From positions 1-62,226 of the forward strand of contig CAMCXS010000031.1 of NCBI GenBank assembly GCA_945883495.1: a DNA stretch of 62,226 nt, written 5' to 3'. Every line of letters begins with the position of its first letter. Within the stretch, counting starts at the first letter, position 1. The translations under genes were made by a program, and so were the position numbers. Below the pieces are notes generated by a model. It did no database searches, was not told the DNA's origin, and saw only the letters and a program-made list of their open reading frames with translations. Source of the stretch: Akkermansia muciniphila (GTDB taxonomy: Bacteria > Verrucomicrobiota > Verrucomicrobiia > Verrucomicrobiales > DEV007). Positions 1 through 8,306 of this stretch are shown piece by piece.

Positions 1-61
1 GAGCACGAGCACGAGCACGAGATTGAAAACGAACTTCGTCTCCTTCCATCGGCCCTTCGTA
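1..61. repeat. Partial copy of hexamer-armed palindromic repeat
   Basis: Bases 1-21 are tandem GAGCAC/CACGAG hexamers. Bases 22-61 then match, in reverse complement and without a mismatch, the core of the element at 62053-62160. The match stops after base 61, so the second arm is absent here. The element is either truncated at this copy or diverges. The window starts inside the left arm, so its outer edge cannot be seen. Confidence 0.9.
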
Positions 62-246
62 AGCAGGTGCATTTGCAAACCAGCAGTCCCTGGTATCGCT
101 ATCTATTTTGGGACCTTATCGACAGGCGGCCGGGGCCGTGGTGGCGGCAGATTTTTTCCGGTGAAAGCCCAGCGCGTGCCGCGGGTAACGAGAAGTTCGC
201 TTGCTCCGGAGCCGTTCATCCGCTATGCCGGATGGCGAATCCTGGC

Positions 247-1587
247 ATGAAACACAATCCACGCACGCTTTGGCGCGTCCTCACCGGCGCCTTTTCGCTC
301 GCCATTCTGGTGAGTTGTTCCACGGCTCCCGGGCCCAACGGCGTCGGGGCCGCCCCTTCGGAGAGCGCGCCGGAATCGGCTCCCGATGGGTTCATGGACG
401 ATCTGATGGCGCCGTTGAAAAAGCAGCTCCCGCCGGCTGGATCAGCGCCGGAGCCGGAAATGGCGGCTGAAGCGGTGCGCGGAATGCCGTCCGCGATGGA
501 TGAGGAGGAAGTCGCGGGGGGCGCGATGTCCATTCCCGCGCCGGTGGACCCGAAGAAGGCGGAAGCCCCGTTCCTGACGCAGCGCGTTTTCTATGGGACC
601 AATCGCAAGGTGAACAATGCTTCCGAGCCGAACAGCTATTATGGCGGCAATTGGAGCGGGAAGCTCGACGTGGGCTATTGTGATGTCAGCATCCCGCTGG
701 TCCACGAGTCGGGCAAGGTCGAGGCACCGGATCCGTTGAGTTGGCAATACTGGTTTGCCGGTGAATTCCGGGAGGATCCGAAGAAGCACGTGGTTCTGTT
801 GGGCGTGAAACCGCAAGAGAAGGCGGCGTTCCTCCGGGATCTCCATGCGAAGATGCGCGACGGATCCATGCTGCGGAGACGATGCTTCGTATTCGTTCAC
901 GGATTCAACGTCCCCTTCCGCAATGCCGCCCGCCGCACCGCGCAGATGGCGCACGACCTCGGCTTTCCAGGAGCTCCCATTTTCTTCAGCTGGCCTTCTC
1001 AGGGCGGTGAGGCGTATTATATAGTGGACTCGGAGAATAATCTTCGGTCCCGCCCGGAGCTGGTGAATTTCCTCGAACTCATCGCTCGGGACAGTGGCAC
1101 ACAGGAGATTTATTTGATTGCTCACAGCATGGGCACGCGGGTGGCCAGTCAGGCGTTCCCAGAAGCCTATGGAAAGCTCGGGCCGCTGGCCCGAACCAAG
1201 CTAAAGTCGGTGATTCTCGCTGCCCCGGACATCGATGCGGATGTGTTCAATAACGAGATCGTGCCTAAGATGCAGCAGACGGGGATTCCGCTGACGCTCT
1301 ATGCCTCTCGTGCGGACAAAGCGCTGCTCATATCCAAGCAATTCAACGGCAAGCCGCGCATCGGCCAAGATCCAATCCTCGCCGCCCAAGGCAAGAAGGG
1401 GATTGAGGTGATCGACGCTTCCTCAGTGAAGAGCGATTTCACGGAGCACAATTATTTCGGCTCCTCGCCGCTGCTCTTGCGGGAGTTTCAGGCAATCTTC
1501 GATGGCCGGCGCCCGGAGCAGCGCTCGTGGTTGCAGATGCAAACCGCGCCTTCCGGTGGGAAGTATTGGGTGCTGCCCTCACCTTGA
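247..1587 (+). CDS. Lipoprotein alpha/beta hydrolase, DUF900 type
   Basis: This 446-residue protein begins with a lipoprotein signal: charged start, hydrophobic stretch and lipobox LVSC ending at Cys24. A low-complexity linker rich in Ala, Pro and Glu follows to about residue 110. The rest resembles the DUF900 alpha/beta hydrolases. It has a VFVHGFN strand/oxyanion segment near residue 215, a nucleophile elbow AHSMG with Ser near 293, an Asp in the PDIDAD segment near 328 and a candidate His near 400. The substrate is unknown. The ATG at 247 was chosen because it puts the signal at the N-terminus; the frame stays open upstream to 67 but that part looks non-coding. It lies 42 bases before the sulfatase gene on the same strand, so co-transcription is possible. 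The family call is from motifs only. Confidence 0.8.
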   Translation: MKHNPRTLWRVLTGAFSLAILVSCSTAPGPNGVGAAPSESAPESAPDGFMDDLMAPLKKQLPPAGSAPEPEMAAEAVRGMPSAMDEEEVAGGAMSIPAPVDPKKAEAPFLTQRVFYGTNRKVNNASEPNSYYGGNWSGKLDVGYCDVSIPLVHESGKVEAPDPLSWQYWFAGEFREDPKKHVVLLGVKPQEKAAFLRDLHAKMRDGSMLRRRCFVFVHGFNVPFRNAARRTAQMAHDLGFPGAPIFFSWPSQGGEAYYIVDSENNLRSRPELVNFLELIARDSGTQEIYLIAHSMGTRVASQAFPEAYGKLGPLARTKLKSVILAAPDIDADVFNNEIVPKMQQTGIPLTLYASRADKALLISKQFNGKPRIGQDPILAAQGKKGIEVIDASSVKSDFTEHNYFGSSPLLLREFQAIFDGRRPEQRSWLQMQTAPSGGKYWVLPSP

Positions 1588-1629
1588 TATCAGCTTGACC
1601 GAAGCCAGTCGTGCCTTCATGAACCAGGG

Positions 1630-3156
1630 ATGAGAAACAGCCGTTTCCTTGCTCTGGCCGTTCTGATGCCATGCCTTGTGCTCGCGCAGGCGAAGGCGGC
1701 GGAGCGCAACATCATCTTCTTCATCACGGATGACGAGAGTCCAACGCTGGGATGTTACGGGGATACCGTGGCAGTGACGCCCCGGATTGACGAGCTGGCG
1801 GCGGATGGGACCGTGTTCCTCCACGCCAGCGCCACCACGGCGAGTTGTTCGGCGAGCCGATCCGTGGTGATGTCCGGTTTGCACAACCACGCGAATGGCC
1901 AATACGGCCACGCGCACGATTTCCACAAGTTCGCCAGTTGGCACAACGTGGTGAGCTTGGCTTTGCCTCGAGTGATTGCGAATGCTGGATATCGCACCGC
2001 GCACATCGGGAAATATCACGTGGCACCGGAAGAGGTGTATCACTTTGATACCTATTTGCCCGCCAAGGGAGAACGCAATCCGGTGGAGATGGCGGAGAAA
2101 GCTCGCGCCTTTCTCACGACCCAGGACGAACGTCCGTTCTTCCTGTATTTCGGCACCGCGGATCCGCATCGGGGCGGAGGGGAGGATCCCTCTTATCCAG
2201 GGCCGCTCAAGCCTGATCTGTTTGGAAACAAGCCGGATAAGGGCTCATTTCCCGGAATCAATGAGGTGTTCTTTGATCCAGCCAAGGTGCCGGTTCCGAG
2301 CTTTCTGCCGGACACGCCGGAATGCCGTTCCGAACTGGCGCATTATTACCAAAGCTGCGCCCGGGTGGATCAAGGCGTCGGCCGACTCATCGATATCCTC
2401 AAGGAGGCCGGGCTCTATGACAAAACGTTGTTCGTGTTTACATCGGACCACGGCATGGCGTTTCCCGGCGGCAAAACCACGGTGTATGAGGGGGGGCTGC
2501 GGGTCCCTTTTGTCGTTCGCAATCCGTATGAGCCGGTGCGCGGGGTGCGTTCCACGGCGCTGATTAGTCACGTCGATATCACGCCGTCGCTTCTCGACTT
2601 CGCCGGAGGCTTGGATCCCGCCACGAATGCGCCGAAGAACATGGTATCCGCCGCCGCCTACTGGAAAGACAAACCGTACGCGACCACGGAAAATCGCGGT
2701 CCCCGTAAAGGTCTGGATCGCTATCAAGGAAAGTCCTGGATTCCGATCCTCGGCAAAGCGGAGGCAAGCCACTGGGAGACCGTCTTCGCCTCCCATACGT
2801 TTCACGAGATCCAAATGTATTATCCGATGCGTGCCATCCGGGATCAGGAATACAAGTTGATTTGGAATATCGCCCATGGCTTGCCCTATCCGTTCGCCTC
2901 CGATCTTTGGGCGGCCTCTACGTGGCAGGCGCAATGGGCGAAAGGCATGGACGCGCCTTACGGAAAGAAGACGGTGGGCGCCTATGTGAATCGGCCAGCC
3001 TTTGAACTTTACGATCTGGCGAAGGATCCCGAGGAGTCGGTCAATTTGGCCGCGAATCCCGAATATGCAGAAGTGCTGAAGAGATACCAGGGGAAGCTAA
3101 AGGCGTTTCAGCGGGAGATGGACGATCCCTGGATTCAGAAGTGGGATTACGAGTAA
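1630..3156 (+). CDS. Secreted sulfatase, Cys-type
   Basis: The 508-residue product starts with a Sec signal peptide (cleavage likely near AKAA, residue 24) and continues with the sulfatase fold. Metal ligands Asp34-Asp35 lie in ITDDE. The signature CSASR (Cys73 to Arg77) is the C-x-A-x-R motif whose cysteine is oxidised to formylglycine. A second metal segment, TSDHGMAFPGG, lies near residue 272. Such enzymes cleave sulfate esters or N-sulfate from glycans, and this one most resembles the heparan N-sulfatase-like branch common in Verrucomicrobia and Planctomycetes; the substrate is inference. No formylglycine-generating enzyme is in the window. The gene follows the DUF900 lipoprotein gene closely. 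Confidence 0.9.
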   Translation: MRNSRFLALAVLMPCLVLAQAKAAERNIIFFITDDESPTLGCYGDTVAVTPRIDELAADGTVFLHASATTASCSASRSVVMSGLHNHANGQYGHAHDFHKFASWHNVVSLALPRVIANAGYRTAHIGKYHVAPEEVYHFDTYLPAKGERNPVEMAEKARAFLTTQDERPFFLYFGTADPHRGGGEDPSYPGPLKPDLFGNKPDKGSFPGINEVFFDPAKVPVPSFLPDTPECRSELAHYYQSCARVDQGVGRLIDILKEAGLYDKTLFVFTSDHGMAFPGGKTTVYEGGLRVPFVVRNPYEPVRGVRSTALISHVDITPSLLDFAGGLDPATNAPKNMVSAAAYWKDKPYATTENRGPRKGLDRYQGKSWIPILGKAEASHWETVFASHTFHEIQMYYPMRAIRDQEYKLIWNIAHGLPYPFASDLWAASTWQAQWAKGMDAPYGKKTVGAYVNRPAFELYDLAKDPEESVNLAANPEYAEVLKRYQGKLKAFQREMDDPWIQKWDYE

Positions 3157-3235
3157 ACGGAGCCTGCCTAGGAAGTTGCCAGGCGCCGCCTGATCGGTGG
3201 TAGCGGGTCTTGGGGGAACAAATCCGCTTGCCAAG

Positions 3236-3278
3236 TTTAAACGAGTGTTTAAGATGTGAGCTTAAACACTCGTTTAAG
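3236..3278 (+). promoter_or_regulatory. Double palindromic operator before the TetR gene
   Basis: Two 18-bp near-palindromes of the form CTTAAAC-nnnn-GTTTAAG lie at 3236-3253 and 3261-3278. They are inverted relative to each other, sharing 17 bases perfectly as 3237-3253 against 3261-3277. The second ends two bases before the TetR ATG at 3281. This is where an autorepressor would bind. The 7-bp arms with a short centre fit TetR-dimer sites. Two sites 25 bp apart would place dimers about 2.4 helical turns apart. Confidence 0.8.
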
Positions 3279-3280
3279 TC

Positions 3281-3955
3281 ATGCCACCTCGCGGCGAAGC
3301 CCAAGAAACCCGGACCCGCCTTCTCGATGCCGCCGAGATCGTGGTGAGCAATCATGGGTTCGGTGGCGCATCGCTCCGGGAGATCACCGAGAAGGCAGGA
3401 GTGAACGTGGCCTTGGTAAAGTATCACTTCGGCTCTAAGGATGGCTTGGTGGAGGCGATGATGTTGCGCCGGATCCAACCGTTGGACGCGCGGCGGCTTG
3501 CCTTGCTGGACGCAGTGGAAGCGGCCACTCCACACGGGGCGTTGCGGCTGGAGGACGTTTTGGAGGCGTTGATCCGACCGCCAGTGGAAGTGGGGCTGAG
3601 TGGGACGGAGGAAGCAAAACGGTTTCTTCGTTTGATCGGACGGGTGTTTGCTGAGCCACCGGTGGTGATGAATCTCATGGGACGGCACTTGGCCCCGATG
3701 ATGAAGCGTTTTGACACCGCGTTTGCCCGAGCCTTACCGGGGCGGGAGGATCACGATCAGGCCTGGCGAAAAGTGGCCTGCATGGGGGTGGTGCAGCACA
3801 GCCTACTGATGATGGCGATGATGCAGGATCTGCCGTTTCCGTTGGCGGCGTTGCGGGGGCCTGCGCCGAAACCAGAAACCGTGATTCGGCGGCTCATCGC
3901 CTTTTGCGCCGCCGGGATGCGAGCCGAAGTGGGGGAGGAGGGGGAGCTGGCATGA
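3281..3955 (+). CDS. TetR-family transcriptional repressor
   Basis: A 224-residue regulator. Residues about 10-56 form the TetR DNA-binding domain: a helix with TRTRLLDAAE, then the turn and recognition helix around GASLREITEKAGVNVALVKY ending in the typical YHFGSKDGL. The C-terminal two thirds resemble the CecR/YbiH-like ligand-binding domain and would sense a small molecule, unknown here. It sits directly behind two inverted operator palindromes and its stop overlaps the start of the ABC permease (ATGA). The natural reading is an autoregulated repressor of its own exporter operon. Confidence 0.92.
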   Translation: MPPRGEAQETRTRLLDAAEIVVSNHGFGGASLREITEKAGVNVALVKYHFGSKDGLVEAMMLRRIQPLDARRLALLDAVEAATPHGALRLEDVLEALIRPPVEVGLSGTEEAKRFLRLIGRVFAEPPVVMNLMGRHLAPMMKRFDTAFARALPGREDHDQAWRKVACMGVVQHSLLMMAMMQDLPFPLAALRGPAPKPETVIRRLIAFCAAGMRAEVGEEGELA

Positions 3956-5091
3956 CGGATGTTGCCCTCCAAATGCTGTATGGCGACCGCGCCAAGTATG
4001 CCCTGCTCATCAGCGGGGTCTGCTTTTCAGCCGTGCTAATGGCCCAAGGATTGGCCATGTTTTTCGGCATTCTTAGCTTCTCGTATGCCACGCTCGAAAA
4101 CGTGCGCGCTCCGATCTGGGTGGTCGACCCCAAAATCGAACAGATCGCTGACAATCAGCCGCTCAAGGACACCGATGCGGACAGGGTTCGATCGGTCAGT
4201 GGGGTGGCCTGGGCGGTGCCGTTCTACAGCGGCCAAACGCAGGCGAGAGTCTTGAGCTCCGGGGAGTCGAAGCCGGTCACGTTGATTGGTCTGGACGCTG
4301 CCACCTTGGCGGGCGCTCCGGCCAGGGTGGTCGCTGGCGCTATGTTGGATTTGCGGCGTGCGCAGAGCGTGGTGGTGGATGAAGAGACCGCCGTCCGGTT
4401 GGGGCGAGACCGGGAACATTCGCTCCGGGTGGGAGACGTTTTCGAAATGAATGACCGGCGTGCCGAGATTGTCGGGATCGTCAAGGCGAAGCAGGGACAG
4501 GGGGGCGCTTCGTATGTGTTCACCACCTTTGACCGGGCCCGGGAATACGGATTTCCCCAGCGCAAGATGATCACCCATGTCCTGGCGGCGCCGCGGCAGG
4601 GGCTCTCCGTGGAGGAAGCGGCGGCCCGGATTTCCCGTGAGACTGGCTTGCGCGCCTACACCGAGGCCGAGTTCAAGAATGCGTCGAGCCAATGGATGCT
4701 GACGAACACGCCGATTCCGTTCGTCGTCGGGTTGATCGTCGGGATCGGATTTCTCGTTGGGGTCATCGTGGCGGGGCAGACATTTTATAACTTCGTGCTG
4801 GAGAACACCCGTTTTCTCGGTGCGCTCAAGGCGATGGGGGCCAGCAATGCCCGGATCGCCCGGATGACGGTGCTGCAGGCCGGGATCGTGGGGTTCACTG
4901 GCTATGGGATTGGGATGGGATTGTTGACGCTTTTCTTCCGGGGATTGCCGGAGGGCAGGGCACCGTTGCTGCTGCAATGGCCCGTGGCGGTGATTGTCTT
5001 CGCCGCAGTGATTTTGATCATCGCCTTCGCGAGCTTCCTGGGGATTCGGAGCGTGTTCCGGATTGAGCCCGCCATGGTATTCCGCACATGA
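3952..5091 (+). CDS. ABC transporter permease, FtsX/DevC-like
   Basis: The 379-residue protein has the MacB/DevC permease layout. One N-terminal membrane segment lies at about residues 15-38, followed by a periplasmic domain of about 200 residues and three C-terminal segments at about 253-278, 308-328 and 343-366. This end matches the FtsX-like domain, including an FLGALKAMGA-type coupling stretch near residue 285. With the next two genes it forms a DevBCA-like tripartite exporter, in which this subunit spans the inner membrane. The ATG at 3952 overlaps the TetR stop by four bases, which indicates translational coupling. Substrate unknown. Confidence 0.87.
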   Translation: MTDVALQMLYGDRAKYALLISGVCFSAVLMAQGLAMFFGILSFSYATLENVRAPIWVVDPKIEQIADNQPLKDTDADRVRSVSGVAWAVPFYSGQTQARVLSSGESKPVTLIGLDAATLAGAPARVVAGAMLDLRRAQSVVVDEETAVRLGRDREHSLRVGDVFEMNDRRAEIVGIVKAKQGQGGASYVFTTFDRAREYGFPQRKMITHVLAAPRQGLSVEEAAARISRETGLRAYTEAEFKNASSQWMLTNTPIPFVVGLIVGIGFLVGVIVAGQTFYNFVLENTRFLGALKAMGASNARIARMTVLQAGIVGFTGYGIGMGLLTLFFRGLPEGRAPLLLQWPVAVIVFAAVILIIAFASFLGIRSVFRIEPAMVFRT

Positions 5092-5840
5092 AATCGCAGC
5101 TGGACATGGCCATTCGGGTCCGGAACGTCCGCAAGTCGTTTCGCAGTGGTGACGTGGTCACGCCCGTGCTCAAAGGGATCGATTTGGAGATCGCCGCGGG
5201 TGAGCTCTTCTTCATCGTTGGGCCCAGCGGATGTGGGAAAACCACGTTGATCTCGGTGCTCTGCGGGACCTTGGAGGCGGACGAAGGAGGAATCGAGGTC
5301 TTGGGGCATGATTTGCGTGCCTTGAAGCCAGCCCTGGTCACCGCCTTCCGTGCCCGGCACGTGGGCTTTGTGTTCCAACAGTTTCATCTCATTCCAACCC
5401 TCACCGTGGTGGAAAACGTCTCCGTGCCGCTCCGCCTGCAGGGCAAAGGACCAAAGGAAGCGCAACGCGCCGCCGCCGAGATGTTGGAACGCGTGGGACT
5501 CGGCGCAAAGATCGGGGAACGGCCCCACCGCCTGTCCGGTGGCCAACAGCAGCGGGTTGCGATCGCGCGCGCTTTGGTTCATCAACCGGCGCTCATCGTC
5601 TGCGACGAACCGACCTCCGCGTTGGATTCTGAGACCGGCCGCCAGGTGATGGAGTTGCTGACTCCTCAGGGGGGAGAGGCTGCCCGCACCGTGATCGTGG
5701 TGACCCACGATCCGCGGACCTACCATTTCGCGGACCGCATTGCGGAGATGGAGGACGGGGTGGTGCGACGGGTGATGGGCCGCGACGAGGCGGCGCTGGC
5801 GTTTGGCTTTTTTCCTCAAGTCTTCACTCCAACTTCATGA
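5088..5840 (+). CDS. ABC transporter ATPase, DevA/LolD-like
   Basis: A complete 250-residue nucleotide-binding subunit. The Walker A GPSGCGKTT lies near residues 45-53, the signature LSGGQQQRVAIARAL near 150, the Walker B LIVCDEP near 170 and the switch histidine in VTHDP near 206. It belongs to the MacB/LolD/DevA branch that powers FtsX-type permeases, and so drives the permease encoded just upstream. It overlaps both neighbours by ATGA four-base junctions. A second in-frame ATG seven codons in is possible, but the first keeps the coupling pattern. Confidence 0.95.
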   Translation: MKSQLDMAIRVRNVRKSFRSGDVVTPVLKGIDLEIAAGELFFIVGPSGCGKTTLISVLCGTLEADEGGIEVLGHDLRALKPALVTAFRARHVGFVFQQFHLIPTLTVVENVSVPLRLQGKGPKEAQRAAAEMLERVGLGAKIGERPHRLSGGQQQRVAIARALVHQPALIVCDEPTSALDSETGRQVMELLTPQGGEAARTVIVVTHDPRTYHFADRIAEMEDGVVRRVMGRDEAALAFGFFPQVFTPTS

Positions 5841-6730
5841 GCCTGCTTCTGCGCCGCTTCACCTTTTGGGCTGCCCTGCTCGGTTTGGGCAGTCTCTTCC
5901 TTTTCGTCAGAGCGAACAGCGAAGTTCCGCCCATCCCGCCCCCGTTGGTTGCCCCGCCTGAGAATCCGTTTGCCGCAGGCATCGGGGCCTCCGGATTGGT
6001 GGAAGCGTTGCGGGAGAATACGAACGTCGGTGTGCCTTTTTCTGGCCTGGTTTCGGAGGTGAATGCGGCGGTTTGGCAAAGGGTGCGGAAGGGCGACGTC
6101 CTGATGCGCCTTGATGATCGGGAGTTGCGGGCTCAACTGGTCACGCAGCGCGCGGACCTGGCGGTTCGCGAAGCAGAACTGCACCGGGCACGGCGCGTGC
6201 GGGATCGACTGGCCCGGATTCTGGCCAGCAATGCCGTGGCCGCCCAAGAGGCTGAAACCAGTGAGGACGACCACCGCGTCGCCGAAGCGCAACTCGCGAA
6301 AGCGAAGGCTGCGTTGGCGCAAACTGAGGAATTGCTCGATCGGTTCGTCGTGCGGTCGCCGATCGACGCCACCGTGCTGCAAGTGAACATCCGGGTCGGG
6401 GAGAACGCTTCTCCAGGAGCAGTGATGGCACCGGTCGTGCTCGGTTCGATCGATGAATTGCAGATCCGGACGGATGTGGACGAGCAAATCGCCTCCCGGG
6501 TGCGGGAGGGCGCTCCGGCAGTCGCCTACCGGAAGGGAGATACTGGCGCACCGATTCCGCTGACGTTTGTGCGGATTGAACCCTACATCGTCCCGAAGAG
6601 GAGCCTGACGGGATCAAGTCTGGAACGGGTGGACACCCGCGTGCTTCAGGTGATCTACCGCTTCAAAAATGAGGGTGACATCCGGACCTACGTTGGACAG
6701 CAGGTCGATGTCTTTATCGGAGATTCTTGA
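5837..6730 (+). CDS. HlyD/DevB-like membrane fusion protein
   Basis: The 297-residue product has an N-terminal membrane anchor (about residues 5-26) followed by a periplasmic adaptor. The first half of the lipoyl/barrel-sandwich domain is followed by an Ala/Glu/Arg-rich coiled-coil hairpin at about 95-165 and the second lipoyl half with VVRSPIDATVLQ near 170. It would link the inner-membrane ABC pair to an outer-membrane channel. No TolC-like gene lies in the operon, so an unlinked channel must serve. It is the last gene of the operon, and its end overlaps the end of the convergent epimerase gene by 17 bases. Confidence 0.88.
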   Translation: MSLLLRRFTFWAALLGLGSLFLFVRANSEVPPIPPPLVAPPENPFAAGIGASGLVEALRENTNVGVPFSGLVSEVNAAVWQRVRKGDVLMRLDDRELRAQLVTQRADLAVREAELHRARRVRDRLARILASNAVAAQEAETSEDDHRVAEAQLAKAKAALAQTEELLDRFVVRSPIDATVLQVNIRVGENASPGAVMAPVVLGSIDELQIRTDVDEQIASRVREGAPAVAYRKGDTGAPIPLTFVRIEPYIVPKRSLTGSSLERVDTRVLQVIYRFKNEGDIRTYVGQQVDVFIGDS

Positions 6731-7610
6731 CCGACGGCACCAGTTCCGGATCTTTGCGGACCGCTTCGAGGAAACTTGGGTAGCGCGGTGCCCAGCCGAG
6801 AGTCTTCAGTTTGGTGGTGACGATGCGTTTGTGGGTCCAACCGCGTTTGCGATTGAGGTCGCGAGGGCCGGCGGGTGGAACCGGAGAGCCGAAGTGGGCG
6901 GCGAGTTGTTCATAGCATTGCCGCTGGGTCAGGGCTTCGCCATCAGCGACGTTGTAGATCTGCCCGGCGGCTTCGGCGCGATGCGCGAGCAACGTGAGCA
7001 GAGCGGAGACGACGTCGTCGCGGTGGATCTGGTTGAGGAAGCGGCTTTCGCCTTCTTCAATTTGGGCGGAGCCGTCGAGGAATCGTTGCAGGAGTACGGA
7101 GCGGCCCGGACCGTAAAGGCCGGCTAGCCGGGCGACGATGCCTCGGTGCGCCGTGACGAAATCCTCGGTGCGCCGGAGAATTAAGCCCGTTTCGCGATCC
7201 GGTTCGGCGGGGGCAGTTTCATCGACCTCTTCCCCATGGATTTGCGGGTAAACGCTGGTGCTGGACGTAAAGAGAAGCGTGGCCTTGGGGGCAGCGTGGA
7301 CGAGGTTGACGCAACCTTGGTAATAAACGGCCTCGTATTGATCGGCGCCGCCGCGACCGGAACTCGCGCAATGGACAATGGCGTCGGGAGCCGGGACGGA
7401 AGCGGCCAAAGCGGTCACGGCGGAAGCGGAACTGAGGTCGCAAGCTCGGACGGGGAAGGGGACTTCCGCGGTGAGGGAATCCGCGGAAGCCGGCGAATGC
7501 GTCAGCCCAAGCACGTGCACCCCGTGGGCGTGGAGTTCTTCCGCCAGTTTGCGGCCGATAAATCCGCAACCGGCGATCCAAGTGGCCGAGGGGAGAGTGA
7601 TTCCATTCAT
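6714..7610 (-). CDS. NAD(P)-dependent epimerase-like protein, YeeZ type
   Basis: A 298-residue extended short-chain dehydrogenase-like protein. The nucleotide-binding turn GCGFIG is at residues 14-19, followed by alternating strands and helices. SSTSVYP near residue 118 carries the usual active-site Ser and Tyr. The Lys normally four residues after that Tyr is replaced by His, as tends to happen in the atypical YeeZ-like branch, so classical epimerase activity is doubtful. Its gene end overlaps the exporter operon's end by 17 bases tail to tail. Upstream, nine bases away on the same strand, is the secreted protein gene at 7620-8306. Substrate unknown. Confidence 0.82.
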   Translation of the reverse strand: MNGITLPSATWIAGCGFIGRKLAEELHAHGVHVLGLTHSPASADSLTAEVPFPVRACDLSSASAVTALAASVPAPDAIVHCASSGRGGADQYEAVYYQGCVNLVHAAPKATLLFTSSTSVYPQIHGEEVDETAPAEPDRETGLILRRTEDFVTAHRGIVARLAGLYGPGRSVLLQRFLDGSAQIEEGESRFLNQIHRDDVVSALLTLLAHRAEAAGQIYNVADGEALTQRQCYEQLAAHFGSPVPPAGPRDLNRKRGWTHKRIVTTKLKTLGWAPRYPSFLEAVRKDPELVPSVKNLR

Positions 7611-7619
7611 GCGACCGGG

Positions 7620-8306
7620 TTACGGTTGGGCCGGGTTGGGGCGCTCCGCAAACTTTCGCGAGAAATCGAGGACGCTGCGGCTGAAGGTCCACTCCGCATT
7701 CTCCGGAACCGCCCTGGATGGGGCGCCGACCCAGCTTTCCACCACCTTAATGTCCGGCCGACCGCCCACCAGCAGGTAGTCGTGCGCTTGGCGCATCACG
7801 CCGAGGTACCATGTCGAGTCGTCGGCGAGGTTGTGCCGCTTGAGGTGCCCGTAATCCGCCGCCCAGTAGAGAAGGCTGAAGGGGAGTTTCCGGGCGCGGC
7901 AGGCTTCTTCCAGTTTGCGCACTTCCCTCCAGCCGCCGGGATGATCCATGACGAAGTGGACCCAATCGACATCGATCTGGAAAAAGTCCATGCCGCGCAT
8001 GCCCATCTTTTTGAGGCGGGATTCGACGCCATCAATGAAAGCGATCAGGTCGGGCACGGAGGCAAAGGGATAGGCCTCGATGTCACCTACCCGCGCGCCG
8101 GGGTAGTGTTGACGCACCAGGGCAATGAATTTGGCGGTCTCCTCCATGGCGTAAGTTTCCTTCCATTCATCCGGGCGGGTGAAGAGTTCCCGGAGGCCGC
8201 GGCCGTCCGGGGAAGCGGGAGGAAACATCCAGATTTCTTCTCCTCGGCTCGGGAGAATAGTGATCAGAAACAGAATCGAGAGAATGCGGCACATGGGGAA
8301 CTTCAC
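7620..8306 (-). CDS. Secreted protein of unknown function
   Basis: A 228-residue protein with a Sec-type signal (about residues 1-22, ending near PSRGEE). I do not recognise the family. Strand-like segments such as MDFFQIDVDWVHFVMDH and FSLLYWAADYGH, with conserved-looking Asp, Trp and His, suggest a TIM-barrel or glycosidase-like fold, but this is a guess. The start overlaps the stop of the amidase gene by four bases (ATGA), so the two are probably co-translated. A shared role at the cell wall is plausible. Confidence 0.75.
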   Translation of the reverse strand: MKFPMCRILSILFLITILPSRGEEIWMFPPASPDGRGLRELFTRPDEWKETYAMEETAKFIALVRQHYPGARVGDIEAYPFASVPDLIAFIDGVESRLKKMGMRGMDFFQIDVDWVHFVMDHPGGWREVRKLEEACRARKLPFSLLYWAADYGHLKRHNLADDSTWYLGVMRQAHDYLLVGGRPDIKVVESWVGAPSRAVPENAEWTFSRSVLDFSRKFAERPNPAQP

